A stretch of DNA of 64,000 nucleotides from Gracilaria domingensis (Eukaryota; Rhodophyta; Florideophyceae; Gracilariales; Gracilariaceae). Location: the NCBI GenBank assembly GCA_022539475.1, contig VCMS01000041.1, forward strand, positions 241,097 to 305,096. Reading direction: 5' to 3'. The position numbers were made by a program, and so were the translations under genes. Positions 1-11,247 of this stretch are shown here, piece by piece; position 1 is the first letter of the stretch; each line of letters opens with the position of its first letter. Under the pieces are notes generated by a model. The model worked only from the letters and a program-made list of their open reading frames with translations. It was not told the origin of the DNA and made no database searches.

Positions 1-615
1 GCAGATAATTGCGCAGGACAGAATAAGAACAGATACATTCTGTTTTATCTGGCATGGAGAGTTTTACTTGGTCTCGAGGACAGAATAACACTTCATTTCC
101 TTGTCGGTGGGCACACTAAAAATGTGTATGATGGAGCATTCGGCTTGGTGAATAGGAGGCTAAAAGAAAGAGATGTTATTGTACCCTGCGATATGATGAA
201 GACAATCGACGCAAGTTCAGAAAGCAATCGTACTATTGGAGGGTATCGACTAGATTGGAATGACTGGAAGATGTTTTTCAGCGGCCAATTTACTATTCCT
301 TCTGCTTCGCGAATAACACGTTATCACGTGTTTTGTTTTTTGTCTACTGAACCTGGTTGTCTTCGGGTCAAAGAGCTTTCTACAAGTTCGGAAAGCCAAC
401 GGTTTAGGTTGCTAAGGAGGGAATGCTCTGTAAGCCAGATTGGTACAACAGCACGATTGTCGCGGTTGGATGACTTTAGGTGTTCTATTCCGTGTTTGGC
501 AGAAGTTTCATCTGCTCAGGAAGGTACTCGTCGCCAGTATCTAGTGAAGAAAGTCTTAGATCGGTATTATCTAATGACAACAATCTACATGCATCTTTCT
601 TGGGTAATGGGTTAG
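1..615 (+). CDS. C-terminal part of a DUF7869-type mobile-element protein (5' end outside window)
   Basis: The plus frame is open from the first base of the window to a TAG at 613-615, so only the C-terminal part of the gene is present. Early residues show a DNCAGQNKN motif, and about 30 residues later GGHTKN followed by a D and an FG pair. This D-N-x-GQNKN ... GHTK arrangement is the signature I associate with DUF7869 proteins, a transposase/RNase-H-like family found in oomycetes, algae and cnidarians, usually as multicopy mobile-element genes. The tail (dW, YHVF.F segments) also fits. No stop or shift is seen in the 204 codons available. Catalytic function is not established for this family. 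Assignment is from motif memory, so moderately sure. Confidence 0.6.
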   Translation, partial: ADNCAGQNKNRYILFYLAWRVLLGLEDRITLHFLVGGHTKNVYDGAFGLVNRRLKERDVIVPCDMMKTIDASSESNRTIGGYRLDWNDWKMFFSGQFTIPSASRITRYHVFCFLSTEPGCLRVKELSTSSESQRFRLLRRECSVSQIGTTARLSRLDDFRCSIPCLAEVSSAQEGTRRQYLVKKVLDRYYLMTTIYMHLSWVMG

Positions 616-3051
616 ACTGGACCGATTCAAGCTATTAGTAATTTGCTTCTATCTTTGGAACTAATTGCCGAATCTGAAATATGAAAAGAGTGTTGAGTAG
701 AGACACAGGTTGCCTATAGGAAGGGTTTAGGGCCTGAAACGGTCCAGATGGAGTGTTTGACCTGTTTTTCTGTTTCCACGTTTATACTATATGAAGTTTT
801 TAAAGTGAATTGGCACACAATTATCTAAATTAGTAACCAGTTAGTAAAATGTTCACAAAACCGTCAACACCCACGTGGTAGATCTGTAGCGACCCATGCA
901 CCTCCATATGGTTTCCATTGCTGGATGGGGTGTCACAAGGACCCACTGCCAAACATGAAAACTGCCCAAAACACACCATTCTTGACACGTGTTGTTTCTA
1001 TTACAGTGCCGCGTACGGTGGCGTATGCCGGCAAAGCGTGGCTAGTGCTGCCGACCAATCTGCACACAAAAGCGCAAACGCCGGCGCTGCCGGCGAGAGT
1101 TAAGTCTGCACATCAAAGCGGCGCCGCCTGGCGTCGCCCTACCGCGACTTCCCTACCGCGACTTCCAAGTGCGCAGCAGAACGGTGCTGAAACCCCGGCC
1201 GCACAGCAGTCGTCGCGCTTCCGCCAAACGCTTTCCGCTGCGCCCGCCGCGCTCCCAGGGAGCTGCGCCGCCAGCCGCAGCGGGCGTCACCCCTTCCGCG
1301 CCTTCCAAGTGGCGCAACAGAACGGTGCCGAAACGAGGCCCACACCGCGGTCGTCACGCTTCGGCCAAACTCTTTCTGCCGCGCCCGCCGCACTCCCGCG
1401 AAGCCGCGCCGCCAGCCGCGGCGGGGCATCTGCGCTTCCGTTGAACGCCTTTCGACACGCCCGCCGTGCTCCTGCAACGCCGCGCCACGGGTCGCACGAA
1501 TCGCTCACCCCATCAGACTGCGTCTCCGCCACTGCCCTTTCCGTCATCCTACAACCCCTTTCTCTTACTGCCGCCAAACCTCTAGTGCCACCACAGTTAA
1601 TCTGACGCGAATACACGGACATCGTCGCTTCCACATCCATCTTACCAGTGGTGCTTTTTTGCCGACTCAGTCGCCCGTGCACAACCCCCTGTGGTGTCCC
1701 CAGCAAAAATTCGACCGACGCGGTTTCGTCTTCTCCCGCGACCACAGTGTCCAACCTTACGCCACTGCCTCCGACAGAGGCCACAACGCGTCGCCTCCAC
1801 TCCGCTGCATTTGGATTCCGCCAAAACTGCCGCATTCTCGACTCCGCTCCGTCCATCTCGCCGCCACTACTACCGGTTGCATCTCTCGCGCTTCTGCCGC
1901 GACCGTGTATCTCACAATCGCCGCCGCCGGGTGCACGCCGCCGCAATTGCGTTTCAACACAGAACCCGCTCCTCCACCCTTGCCGCGTGTATCATAGTCG
2001 CCACTGTCCGGTCCATAACGCCTTAACTTCGTTCAGCCGCAGTTCCGATTCTTTGCCGCCACCGCATCCACATATGTCGCGCTCACCGCGCTGCAGGAAG
2101 TGTGTGCATAAGAACGGGGCAGTGGCGCGCGTCCACGCCGGAGCCACTACACGTAGGACCCCTGCCGAGAAGCTCCCCGGAAGCCCATGCACAGTTTTCG
2201 CGCGCCGCACGATTGTGCATCAGATCATCGTCGCGACGTACGTCGATTTCATTGCAACTTTTTAAAAGCCGCTCAACCGCCGCCCCGACCTTTGCCACGG
2301 CTCTGACTCGAACGCTTTCGCACGATCGTCGTAGTTGCGCTAGCAATGCCATATTTACCGATCAAGTCTTGTCCGATGCGCCTGCCGCACTCACCACGTG
2401 CTTGACACATCCACCACACCACAGGCGCCTCCGCCACCGCCCCTATGCAGCCGCTCGCCCACCTCGCTCAGTTTATCTTACGAAACGCCACGCTCCAGGG
2501 CAACTGCACCTTTGCCGCCGCGCCAGAGCCAGCGCACCTTAGCCGTTACGCCACCTCCTTCTCCTCACTCAGCCTGGCTCGATGCTTCTCTGCCGCTGCA
2601 CCTCCTCCGTCGTCGCCTTCTTACTTCGGCGACCTCGCTTTGCGCCCGCCGCCGCAACCTCTCTACTCCGTAGGCCTCTCTGGACCTCCGCTGGCGCCAC
2701 TTTCCTATCGCGCCAGCCTTGACCCTAGCATGAAACGCTCTCTGTGTCTGCTTCGTGCAAGGCACCTTCGCCGTGACCGTCGCTACCAGCCAGTATTTCC
2801 TCCTCTTCGTTCTCGGCATCATCTGCGTTCATGGTACGCGCAACAAACGGAACAGGCTGGACTTTGTCTGCCCACAACCAGCATTTAACACTATGGTTGA
2901 ATCTTTCGTGGTAGTTGGTGGTCTTCTTGCAGTAGGAGGATAAGAACTTGTTTTTGCTTTCTACAATAACTCTGTGTTTTGGGTCATCGATTCGGTGAAT
3001 TAGGACCTTACCACGCTTCTGTTTCGGCGTCTCCTCTGTGACGGTAAGGCC
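616..3051. other. GC-rich low-complexity region without a convincing gene
   Basis: After the DUF7869 stop there are about 300 bases of AT-rich spacer. From about 950 to 2850 the sequence is very GC/C-rich on the plus strand, so all six frames stay open for 60-220 codons and give only Pro/Ala/Arg/Ser-rich translations. No domain, ATG context or codon bias favours one frame. A degenerate tandem repeat lies at 1160-1490. I see no supported gene. Confidence 0.4.
1160..1490. repeat. Degenerate GC-rich tandem repeat, period about 140 bp
   Basis: The block starting CTTCCAAGT at 1162 with CAGAACGGTG at 1177 recurs at 1302 and 1318, with matching downstream blocks (CGCTTCGGCCAAAC, CTGCGCCCGCCGC, CCGCGCCGCCAGCCGC). 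A third, weaker copy begins near 1440. Period is 140-141 bp, with visible point changes between units. Confidence 0.65.
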
Positions 3052-3912
3052 TCACGCAATCCGACAAGTCTTGGTATTCAAATGATTAATTAGCTCTTGA
3101 TGACTATTAAAGCCTTCTTCGCCACCGCCGCCGCAGTGAACACATTTCACGCTTCTTTCTGGACTCATTTTGCCATACTTTCCAACCTTTACAAGCTCAT
3201 TACACCCACAGTAGCAAAAGATGGCAACAAGAAAGAGACTAGAGACATCCACTCTCACCCAGTGAGAGCCGACGTCATTGGTCTCAACGTACGTTACCTT
3301 TACCGTCTTCTTAGATCCCTGATTTACTGTAGATGATTTACTGCGACTGTTCCGTGGCACAACACGATCAGCTCCTGATATAGCCGGTGTAGCATTTCCT
3401 CGCAAGACTTTTCGAGATCCAGGAACTCCTCGTGCTTCAGAGCTTAATGTGTTCTGAGCACGAGCAATGGATTTAGAACGGCTGACGCCACCTTTGTCTT
3501 GGGCATCCCGAGCAGGAGCATTGTTTGTTTTCGTTGGCGCCGGGAGAATTTCATCGCTGTCCTCGTTGGGCACCACAGTGCGCGGCTTTGGAAAGCTGAT
3601 GGTAGCTTGCGGTGATGGGGAACGCGATGTCGAGGGGCTTTCAAGATCCCGGAGTTCGTTCTTCCTTGAGGCCTTTTTTCCAATCGTTTTTCGCGGCTTC
3701 ACGAAAACGGACATGCGAGCAACCCGTGGCTGACGACGGGACGCACCAGCGGGAGGTGTTGCCTCCGCCTGTTCATTTTGGCGTGTAGGTGCGCGGCGCC
3801 TTCGGGTGTTCTTCTTCAATCCCATATTGACTTGTGTGCGAAATTCAGAACGCGACTCGGCAGAACAAATCTTACTAACATGATATAGCGTAGCACTGCT
3901 GATGGTAGGCAT
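3052..3912 (-). CDS. Hypothetical basic protein with C-terminal Cys/His zinc-finger-like motif
   Basis: A 286-codon frame with an ATG at 3912; an internal ATG at 3825 begins MGLKKNTRRRR and may be the true start. The first two thirds are basic and rich in Ser, Arg, Pro and Lys (disordered, RS-like stretches). The last 60 residues contain C-x-C-G-C, then C-x2-C near residue 262, then a spaced H, H and C (KCVHC, HQEL, HLNTKTC), a plausible zinc-binding module. A hydrophobic stretch just before it may be the domain core. Its opening resembles that of the basic coiled-coil gene starting at 19083 (both begin MG-hydrophobic followed by basic clusters), so it may come from a related element. No family is recognised. 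Confidence 0.45.
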   Translation of the reverse strand: MPTISSATLYHVSKICSAESRSEFRTQVNMGLKKNTRRRRAPTRQNEQAEATPPAGASRRQPRVARMSVFVKPRKTIGKKASRKNELRDLESPSTSRSPSPQATISFPKPRTVVPNEDSDEILPAPTKTNNAPARDAQDKGGVSRSKSIARAQNTLSSEARGVPGSRKVLRGNATPAISGADRVVPRNSRSKSSTVNQGSKKTVKVTYVETNDVGSHWVRVDVSSLFLVAIFCYCGCNELVKVGKYGKMSPERSVKCVHCGGGGEEGFNSHQELINHLNTKTCRIA

Positions 3913-4470
3913 GCAGCTGTACTAAGATTGAAACGGTCGAAAGTTTTTCAAAGAGTTGTAAGCTAACTAGCTTTTTTCCAATATTAAAAATGTTTGCAAA
4001 ACGTTTTGTAAACTGGCAATGAAATTAAATAATACTTCCAAAATCCTTTTGTCCGCAGCAATAAGATATGAATAGTGTGTAAAAATATCTACCACAACTA
4101 ATGTATGATAAAGTACAATCGTGAATAGTATATTGTGACAGATAAAATTCTGACATAAAATATCATAATTGTCAAACATATCACAGAAAAAGATCAATTA
4201 GAATTTCAAATGATTGAATAATATTACTCATTTTTTTAAATTTAATAAGTTTTTATATCAGTGCCTTCAAGAAATTGTTTTTCGTCATCAAACCTTGCCT
4301 TGTTTAGTTTTTTATACATTTCATATGAACTTATGGCATCTCATAACTTCAAGCTTTTAGTAATAGTCGATTCCAAGCTTTTAGACTACTATTCTTGCCC
4401 CTGTTCCAACACTTTCACCAGCATGCGCTCCAGCCTTTTTATCTTAGAGTTCAGCTCTTCAATAGTCTTC
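3913..4470. other. AT-rich spacer
   Basis: AT-rich sequence between the zinc-finger ORF and the MULE-like remnant. Only short open frames with AT-driven composition are present; I see no gene, RNA or repeat structure. Confidence 0.4.
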
Positions 4471-7245
4471 CTAGTCTTTACTGAGGCCTCCTGTTTTTTT
4501 AGCAATCTTTGGATTTTTCTTAGCTCTTCTGGGTTGCTGGGCTGGAACTATATTCTCATCTATTACGATGAGCTCAGTCGCATTCCTTTTCCTTGCTTTT
4601 AATTGAGATTGTCTCCAATCTTGGTCTCGAAGTCTTCTGATAACCATGCAAAGGAGTTTTTTTGCATAAGTTCGCATCATCTCGTTGATCCAGATACCTC
4701 AAGAGCTGCATTGCATCCATGAATTCCAACCCCCGTCCTCGTTTTAAGGCAAAGTCTGACAATGACAGCAATCGATTGTGGTAGGACTCGTTGGCATTGG
4801 AGTCAGAAAGAAGGACACGATGCATTTCTGCAGCAGGAATAAAGCAATTGAACTTCTGAAACCATAAAATGTACGCGCATTGGTTGCTGCTCAACCATTT
4901 CGCAAAAGCCTACCACTTCCTTCCTATACTTCTCATATGATCCAAAGCCTTCTGACATTCCTCCTGGCACTTGAGATCTCGAGTCCTTAAAGCCCAATGA
5001 AAAAGAGCCCGGTCTTTCTCCAAATTGCACTTTTCCATAATGCATCTTTTAGCATGCACATCGCAGCCAACTGCAGTTGTCTTCAGATAGTCAATAGTAG
5101 ACGCTGACATAAACTGTTCACTCAGAATACCGGATAAGCTAAAAGCATATGTTGTTTCAAATCCGTAGCCATTTTTGGACGATTCCTTCCTGACGCACGC
5201 AGTGGATCATAGAGGCCACGGTTTCGCAGCTGCTTTCTGAACTCATGGAAAAGCAACCTGCGAGAACTGGTAGTTCTTCTTGTACAGAGTTGATGCATTG
5301 CAAAATAAACATATCCTGTGTCTTGGTCTTTGGCAACAAGAGAAACCAGTTCGAACGACAGAAGCTCCCGATTCTCGTCATGGCCATTGACAATACTAAA
5401 AAGTTCCATCACAACCGAATCTAGGACTAAACGCAGCCCTGTTCAGTAACCTGGGGTCTCCAAGTATCACTGAAAAGCCCTTCTGATCACGTGTCAGTTT
5501 GAACTCATCACTGTCTCTGTGGTCTTCAACTGAGAGCACATACGAATGACCGCTTCCTCCTATCTGCCTCTGAGAGCGAAATGCTTCCATGAAAGCTGTT
5601 AATGAGCTCCTCGGTGCATGTTTTTTCTTTCCGAATAGCTCTACGAATACTCTTCACAGTTGCGGGGGTTGCTGCACAACCTAAACTGTTCTCAATCTTT
5701 TGGAGAATCATATGTCCAGCGAGAACTGTAGACTATTGATAAAGCTTTGATATGAAACCGTGCACTAGTTTTGGCGATGGCTTAATCATGGGACAAGTGT
5801 GCTTATGTTTTCCGAATCCGACAACAACTGCCCATGATAAATATCCTTGCGTTTCATTCGTCTTCATAAGAAAGTAATGGTATTCAACATCACACTTGAT
5901 GTGTAAAAGGGCGGGAGATTCTTGCAGATGGACTGGAATTGTATAAAACTTTGCTCGAGTACTCAGAGGATAAGGAGGGCATTTTCCGCTGTCCGAAGGG
6001 CTTTCGGGAAATATACCACGGTGTGCAATTGCAATCAACCTTCCCACAAGCTGCGGGTCTGCGCCTTGGAAATGAGGTGGTAGCTTCACAAGGGAGCATT
6101 TCTTTGGGTCCCTAGCCCCTTCCTTTCCAAATTGTGAGCAACCTATGAAGTCTGATAGCTTCGAGCCGGCAATCTTTCCGGTAACATCTTTGCTGTATTT
6201 AATCTTACCAACCTAAAGACAGAGTTCGCCTTCTTCTCTGTGGATTATTAGCATTGCATAGAGCTCTGAGTTGATCCATGTTAGAAACAAAATCAACATG
6301 CTTACAGAGCAACGGAGAAGCATTCTGAGCAAAGAAAAAGACCTGCCTTGCAAGAATTTTGTCATATTCGGATATATTATTGGCTTCTACACCATATAGA
6401 CCTAGTTCAGACCTAAAACTGAGACGGTTGTTTCCCTCAGACCCAACCTCATTGTAATCATTTTCGTCAGTTAATAATCTGAGGTATTCGTGTCTGTCAG
6501 ATGAGCAAATGCTCGAATTTTCTCCATTACGGGGTAGACTGACGTTATCATGTACCAAATGTGACAGTCTTGAATAGTCATCCTTCTCTGCAAAAGATAG
6601 TTTCCGTGATACTTGATCTTTGCTATTACTTCTCTTCGTGTCTGTTACTTTGCTTTCCGTAGATCTTAGTAGCCCTGTGCTCCACATTCCTTCATGGGGT
6701 TCTTTGCATCGTGCTACACTTGTAGCGCAACATTTCACACCAGAGCACAAAAATGATTTTCGATTCACTTGGATACAGTTGTCCAGTATGTACACTGAGG
6801 ACATTCTTGTAGCTTTCGATCTGATGGAGTACGGCGAATATTCACAGAAGTTTTCCTCCGTGACACCATATCCTTTTAGGTTGATGAAGCAAGCGTATCT
6901 GTTTTCGTTTGCTGGCAAATATGGCTGTGGTGCTTCGAAGACCATACATTTCTCTGCAGAGATGTTGCGAAATATTTTGAATCGTCCGTTGTTCTTATCA
7001 AAGAGTGAATAACGTTTGGCGGCGTTACCATGGGGAAGAGTAGCTTTGTTCGAAAAATGATTTTTGATGAGGTAAGATTCATTCATTTTGATCATAAAGA
7101 GGTTTCCTTCTTGAAGGGCAGCGAAAGGATAAAGGTACTCTTTGTGAGAGACGTGGGAACAGAATAACACTCTGGAAAGAAGAGGTAGAGTTGAATTCGA
7201 ATAAGTGTCTGGTTTGTCATCAAGGTTACTAGCGTAAAACGGCAT
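4471..7245 (-). pseudogene. Decayed MULE-like (Mutator superfamily) DDE transposase
   Basis: Minus-strand pieces in three frames line up as one former protein of roughly 900 residues. From 7245 (first ATG in frame) about 346 codons stay open to 6205. A frame change near 6208 leads to a segment with a Cys/His-containing DNA-binding-like region (to 5733), cut by an in-frame TAG near 5715. Further shifts near 5550, 5397 and 5115, a TAG near 4907 and a shift near 4655 follow. The decisive block is VILGDPR followed by CDGTF and SIVNG at 5460-5380, matching the first catalytic Asp (DGTF) of MULE/PF10551-like DDE transposases. The later ANESYHNRLLS block resembles the C-terminal helical part of such enzymes. 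At DGTF the frame is lost by one extra T in a run of five. Family assignment is by motif; loss of function is certain from the lesions unless they are sequence errors. Confidence 0.6.
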
Positions 7246-7287
7246 CTGGAAGGAGGACAAAATACGTATAACTGCGTTATGGGCCAA

Positions 7288-8160
7288 TGTTTACGTTATA
7301 GGTTTTTGGTTTAAATATCCGTTGAGCTGCGTTGATTCAAGAGGATGTCTAAAACGTTTGAATTCATCATGGTTTTCCTCGTAGATTTACTTGCAATGAA
7401 ACACGTTTATGCTTTGCACTGATACTGATTATGATTTAAAGGAAAAGTTGTAAATAACTATTTTGAGCATATTTGTTTATGTCTACAATGCGTTTGGCAT
7501 AGTGGCATAGGTCTCATTTTCAGATGTGTAAAATTATATGAACATATGATTTTGGTTATAAGGTTTTATGTTCATTATTTGCAATAAATAAAGCAATGTT
7601 TTTAAAAAAACATAGTTAAACTGCTATCACTTTCTAATATCTTACAAAAACTTGTTTAAGTTTGTAGACAGTTACATAAAAATATGTTTTAGCTCTTTAC
7701 ATTTTGTAAATGGTTATGTTAGATTTTTGTATTATAAAATATTGAGCTTTAGAGTACTGTTTTGTATGTCTTGAAAAGGTTTCTTGTTTCGGAAGTTCTT
7801 TTGTGTTGTGAGTAAAGAGCAAAACGCTAACTCTGTATGACACTCAGTGGATCTTTTTAGAGCAGATATGCACTTTCATTGTGTGTTTCGATGTCAAAAT
7901 CTTGATGCAAAACCGTTGCAGAAACTCATTAGGAAAGAAAGTTGAGAAGTACTTATTTTGATAAAAGTTTTTACTTTTTTTGGGGCTAATTACTTACAGA
8001 AAACTTTGAGTATTACTGAGTTTGAGTATAGAGTACATTTCATATCCTGTACCTCCTTTTTAGGAGAACCATTACGTCAAATTAATTGTACGACAGTAGA
8101 CTCTTCGATCTTCTATGATTGGGCTACACATTAGGTCGAAGAAAAAAAAGATTTTCGAAG
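7288..8160. other. AT-rich spacer between two transposon remnants
   Basis: Strongly AT-rich with many short homopolymers and no frame above background. No repeat or RNA gene is recognised. It probably includes terminal parts of the flanking MULE-like and pogo-like elements, but I could not define ends. Confidence 0.35.
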
Positions 8161-8176
8161 CAACGGAAGGTATGTT

Positions 8177-8940
8177 TTGCTCGTTCTTGATAGCCATAGT
8201 GGCCACTTTTGGTTCCGCGTTCTAGACTTCCTTGGTCAAAGTCGAATTATTCTTGTTGCTCTTCCGTTCTTTTCCAACTATCTGCTCCAGCCTCTGGACA
8301 TCTCCGTGTTTGGATCTTTCAAATCCTTTTCTCAAACAAAACTAAACCAGATGGTGAGAACAAAGATGTTTAGTGACATATGAGATCTCTGCGATGGACT
8401 CCCCGAGAAAATGTTTGACGCTCTGACGGTGCACAACATTAGTAGTCGTTTTCGCAAGAGAGATATCTAGTTTTACGACAAAGGCTGACGTGACCTATCC
8501 AGTATTGCAATAGCTGACTTCTGGATTTGTGAGATTGTATGTAAAGGACTTACCATGGACTAATTGATCGAAACTTACCACGTCCATTTCAGATTGCTTT
8601 TGCTAGAGTCTGAGCTTGGAGAGTTTGCCAAAGTCAAAATGAGTACGAAGCACGGCGCATTTATCGGTAAAATCGATTTTGGAGGCATGGAAAGCACGTA
8701 GTACGCGATCCTGAACGTATAAAAAACGCTCTAGACATACGTCCTCTTGCGGAGCTTGCGTCTAGTTGCAGTGCGCTAATGGAACATCTGGTTAAGTGCC
8801 TTATGAGATTTTTTCGTGCTGCTGTTGAGCGTGCCACACGCAAGCGCGCTATAGAGAATATTGTTGCCGCAGAAGGTTTTGCCGCCAGTCAGGAAGCCGG
8901 GAATATTGGCAGGGATGGTAGAGCTAACGATCAAGACACC
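8177..8940 (+). pseudogene. Decayed pogo/Tigger-like (DDE_1) transposase fragment
   Basis: The frame at 8177-8383 reads LLVLDSHSGHF, then about 25 residues later LVALPFFSNYLLQPLD and ISVFGSFK. This is the second and third catalytic Asp region of DDE_1 (pogo/Tigger/Jerky family) transposases: LxLDxHxxH and LxPhxxxLLQPLDxxxFxxxK. The same frame continues past a TGA at 8381 with a segment reading ALTVHNISSRFRK, matching the family block that follows the catalytic core, then a TAG near 8468. A further open stretch at about 8740-8950 (basic, Ala/Arg-rich) may be the old C-terminus. The N-terminal DNA-binding half and first Asp are not seen. Clearly a fragment and inactive. Confidence 0.7.
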
Positions 8941-9058
8941 GTTTCAGGTTGAAGTGGATTTGATGCGTAATTGGAAATCCATGCCATATCCCTAATTGTA
9001 GAACAAGACTTGCTCGCCCGATGCACGGGGATGGTTTTCATAAATTCCTGGTAGGGAT

Positions 9059-9341
9059 GATTCCGGGTACTCGGAAGGTATGAGTATTGGCCAACGGATG
9101 GGATGCTTTTCGGCAGTATTGAGGTATGGCACCCTGAGGGGTCGGCCATGACGTGGCATAGATGAGTACTGGTCGCGTGTACGCGTGTGTAGGAATGGGT
9201 GTGTTCACACATGTTTTGGTATGATTGTCGGATATTTTACTGGCCGCTGCCCCGGGTTGTCACGTGCACCACGTGTATGGACCTGCTTAGGTGTGCATTA
9301 GATTATTTAATTTAGTTTAACTAATTTATCGGTTACGATAT
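9059..9341. repeat. Dispersed LTR-like repeat, copy 1
   Basis: About 280 bp here are repeated at 60597-60870 in the same orientation at high identity (shared blocks include GATTCCGGGTACTCGG, GGATGGGATGC, GGCCATGACGTGGC, GTGTAGGAATGGGTGTG, CGGATATTTTACTGGCCGCTG, GTATGGACCTGCTTAGG). In this copy the following sequence has CAATAAAGG near 9372, as in the R/U5 part of an LTR, so the repeat may run to about 9470. No internal coding region is attached, so a solo LTR or a promoter-bearing fragment are both possible. Confidence 0.6.
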
Positions 9342-9479
9342 AAGGGATGACCTCCCGGTCTCCTCCTTCTTCAATAAAGGGTAACCGAGTTCGGCTCTGA
9401 ACTACGTTCGCCTGCGCGAAGTGTACAACTTCCTCAGGAGGGTCACTGCGTACGGTACAAACTAGATTCATCCCTCGGG

Positions 9480-10119
9480 ATCATTCAGGCAACTACTGAC
9501 CTACACAGCTGTTGCCCTCGGGCTTATTTCCGTCTTCGGGCTATTGTTTTTCCCATCTTTACCTGTCGTCTGTGTTCTGCAAAGTGGAATATAGTCTGTT
9601 CGCTTTGGAAACTAAGCTAGTTTTGGGGCTATTTGGGGCGCGCGAGGGGGTGGCAGAGGCTGCCACTCAAAAACTTAAGAAATTTTGGAATATTAAATTC
9701 TATTTCGCGCAGTTTAGTTCTTGGGTCCCCTAGTTTTTGTAGAGGTTCTACTTCGCCGCACCACCCCATTCACTCTTTTCGCGACCCTCTCTCAAAACTG
9801 CACTCGTGCTAGTTTGCGTTTCCATTTTCTCCCATGTTGCAATGCCAATCGCAACTGATCCCACCTCAATCATCCCATCACTTCTTCCCACTCCACACCA
9901 CCCCTGCTATTTACCCATTTCTCGCCCATTACGCGTTCGCATCCTCTCTCTCCGTCTCCGCAAACGTCATTTTGTAGAAGTCAGGTGGACAACTCTCCCC
10001 CTTCTCGTATACCCGCCTCGCCTCAAAACGGCTTCAAATCCCTCCCATCCTTCTCTCCTCCTGTCCCCTCAGAATCCTCTTCGCAGTCCGCGCTACCTCC
10101 GCCGCACTCCTAAACCCAG
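9480..10119. other. Intergenic, pyrimidine-rich on the plus strand
   Basis: No convincing gene. The plus-strand frame from 9806 to 10459 is stop-poor because the minus-strand coiled-coil gene is purine-rich, and its Ser/Pro/Leu-rich translation has no recognisable feature. Confidence 0.35.
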
Positions 10120-10962
10120 TCACCACCGGAGCTCCGACTCCCTCCCGCGCACCTCCTCCACCACCTTCTTCATCTCCTTACGCTTCTTCTTCAGACGGCT
10201 CTTCCCATCCCCAACCCCACCACTCTTTGTCTTCGGTGTCACAGGGGACCCTTTCTGCACCGCCACCCTTCCCACCCTTCCCATCTCCGTCTTTCCGTCC
10301 ACACCTCCTTTCACCGTCTCCTCTTCCACCAATCTTTGCCTCTTGCCCAGCTCCTTCACCTCCTTCTCCAGCACGTCCAACCTCTCGTTCAGAACCCTAT
10401 TCTCCTCCCGCAACTCTCCAACCTCCCTTCCCGCACACTCCACTATCCCATACACATGATTTCTCATCTCCACTCCCAATACCGACAACGAATTCCGCAG
10501 GCTCGAAATCGCCTCAACCGAAACACCACTACCACCCCCACTCAGCACCACACCGCCCATTTCCGTTACAATCTCCACAATTCCATCGTCCAGTTGCTCC
10601 TTCATCACCAACCCCAACATCCCCACCCTCGCCTTCATCTCCCCCACAAACCGCATCTCCCTGTCACCCTCTCCGCCCCCACTCTCTATCTGGTCTCCAA
10701 TCTCTAAATGACTCAGATGCACCGCCCCCCTTCTCTCCATTGCGACCCCCTCCACCTCCAATTCTACACCCTTCTCCACCTCATCACCATCCCCTCTCCT
10801 CGCCTCACACTTCTTTCCTTCATCGGCCACTTCCTTCTTCTGCGACATCCGACCAGCCGTCGTAATCACGTCTTCTTCCCGCTTTGGTGACGTCGTCGGC
10901 GGTACCTCCTTCCCCTCCAACAGCGCCAAGAGCTCCTCATCCTTCACGTATCCGTTCGACAT
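10120..10962 (-). CDS. Hypothetical Glu/Lys-rich coiled-coil protein
   Basis: Start chosen at the ATG at 10962 (MSNGYVKDEELL); the frame is open further upstream but without clear protein character. About 280 residues. An acidic disordered N-terminal half (EE, KK, GDGDEVEKG) is followed by a hydrophobic-heptad segment (SLRNSLSVLGVEMRN) and a clear coiled coil (ELREENRVLNERLDVLEKE), then a basic tail with KKKRKEMKK that could be a nuclear localisation signal. No family recognised. It may be a host gene or an accessory protein of a mobile element; GC-rich third positions resemble the epimerase neighbour more than the AT-rich remnants to the left. Confidence 0.5.
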   Translation of the reverse strand: MSNGYVKDEELLALLEGKEVPPTTSPKREEDVITTAGRMSQKKEVADEGKKCEARRGDGDEVEKGVELEVEGVAMERRGAVHLSHLEIGDQIESGGGEGDREMRFVGEMKARVGMLGLVMKEQLDDGIVEIVTEMGGVVLSGGGSGVSVEAISSLRNSLSVLGVEMRNHVYGIVECAGREVGELREENRVLNERLDVLEKEVKELGKRQRLVEEETVKGGVDGKTEMGRVGRVAVQKGSPVTPKTKSGGVGDGKSRLKKKRKEMKKVVEEVRGRESELRW

Positions 10963-11247
10963 CTTCAGAAGAAGAAGTAGTAGTTGGATCGAAGTTTCCG
11001 CTGCGATACAGTGCAATCGAGCTAAAATGTGCTGTCCACCCCCACTGTCCAACCATACGGGCTATATCCAGCACCATGATTGTCCCTGTTTCCCTCATCC
11101 CATTTCCCGCCAAAACATCTACTGCACACCTCTGCACCTTCCACTATTTAAGCACCACCCCTCTGTCCCCTCTTTCGCGCTCACATAGTCCCCACCCACC
11201 TCGCCTCGACCGGCGATGTTTTTCTCTTCCACCATAACCTCACTCGA

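Noticed and set aside
925-2888. Several overlapping plus- and minus-strand open frames of 60-226 codons
   Set aside because: The region is C/G-rich and stop-poor in all frames; translations are Pro/Ala/Arg/Ser-rich, with no domain, no preferred frame and a tandem repeat running through them.
9806-10865. Plus-strand Ser/Pro-rich frames opposite the coiled-coil gene
   Set aside because: Antisense shadows of a purine-rich coding strand; only the minus frame has a coiled-coil pattern and a plausible start.
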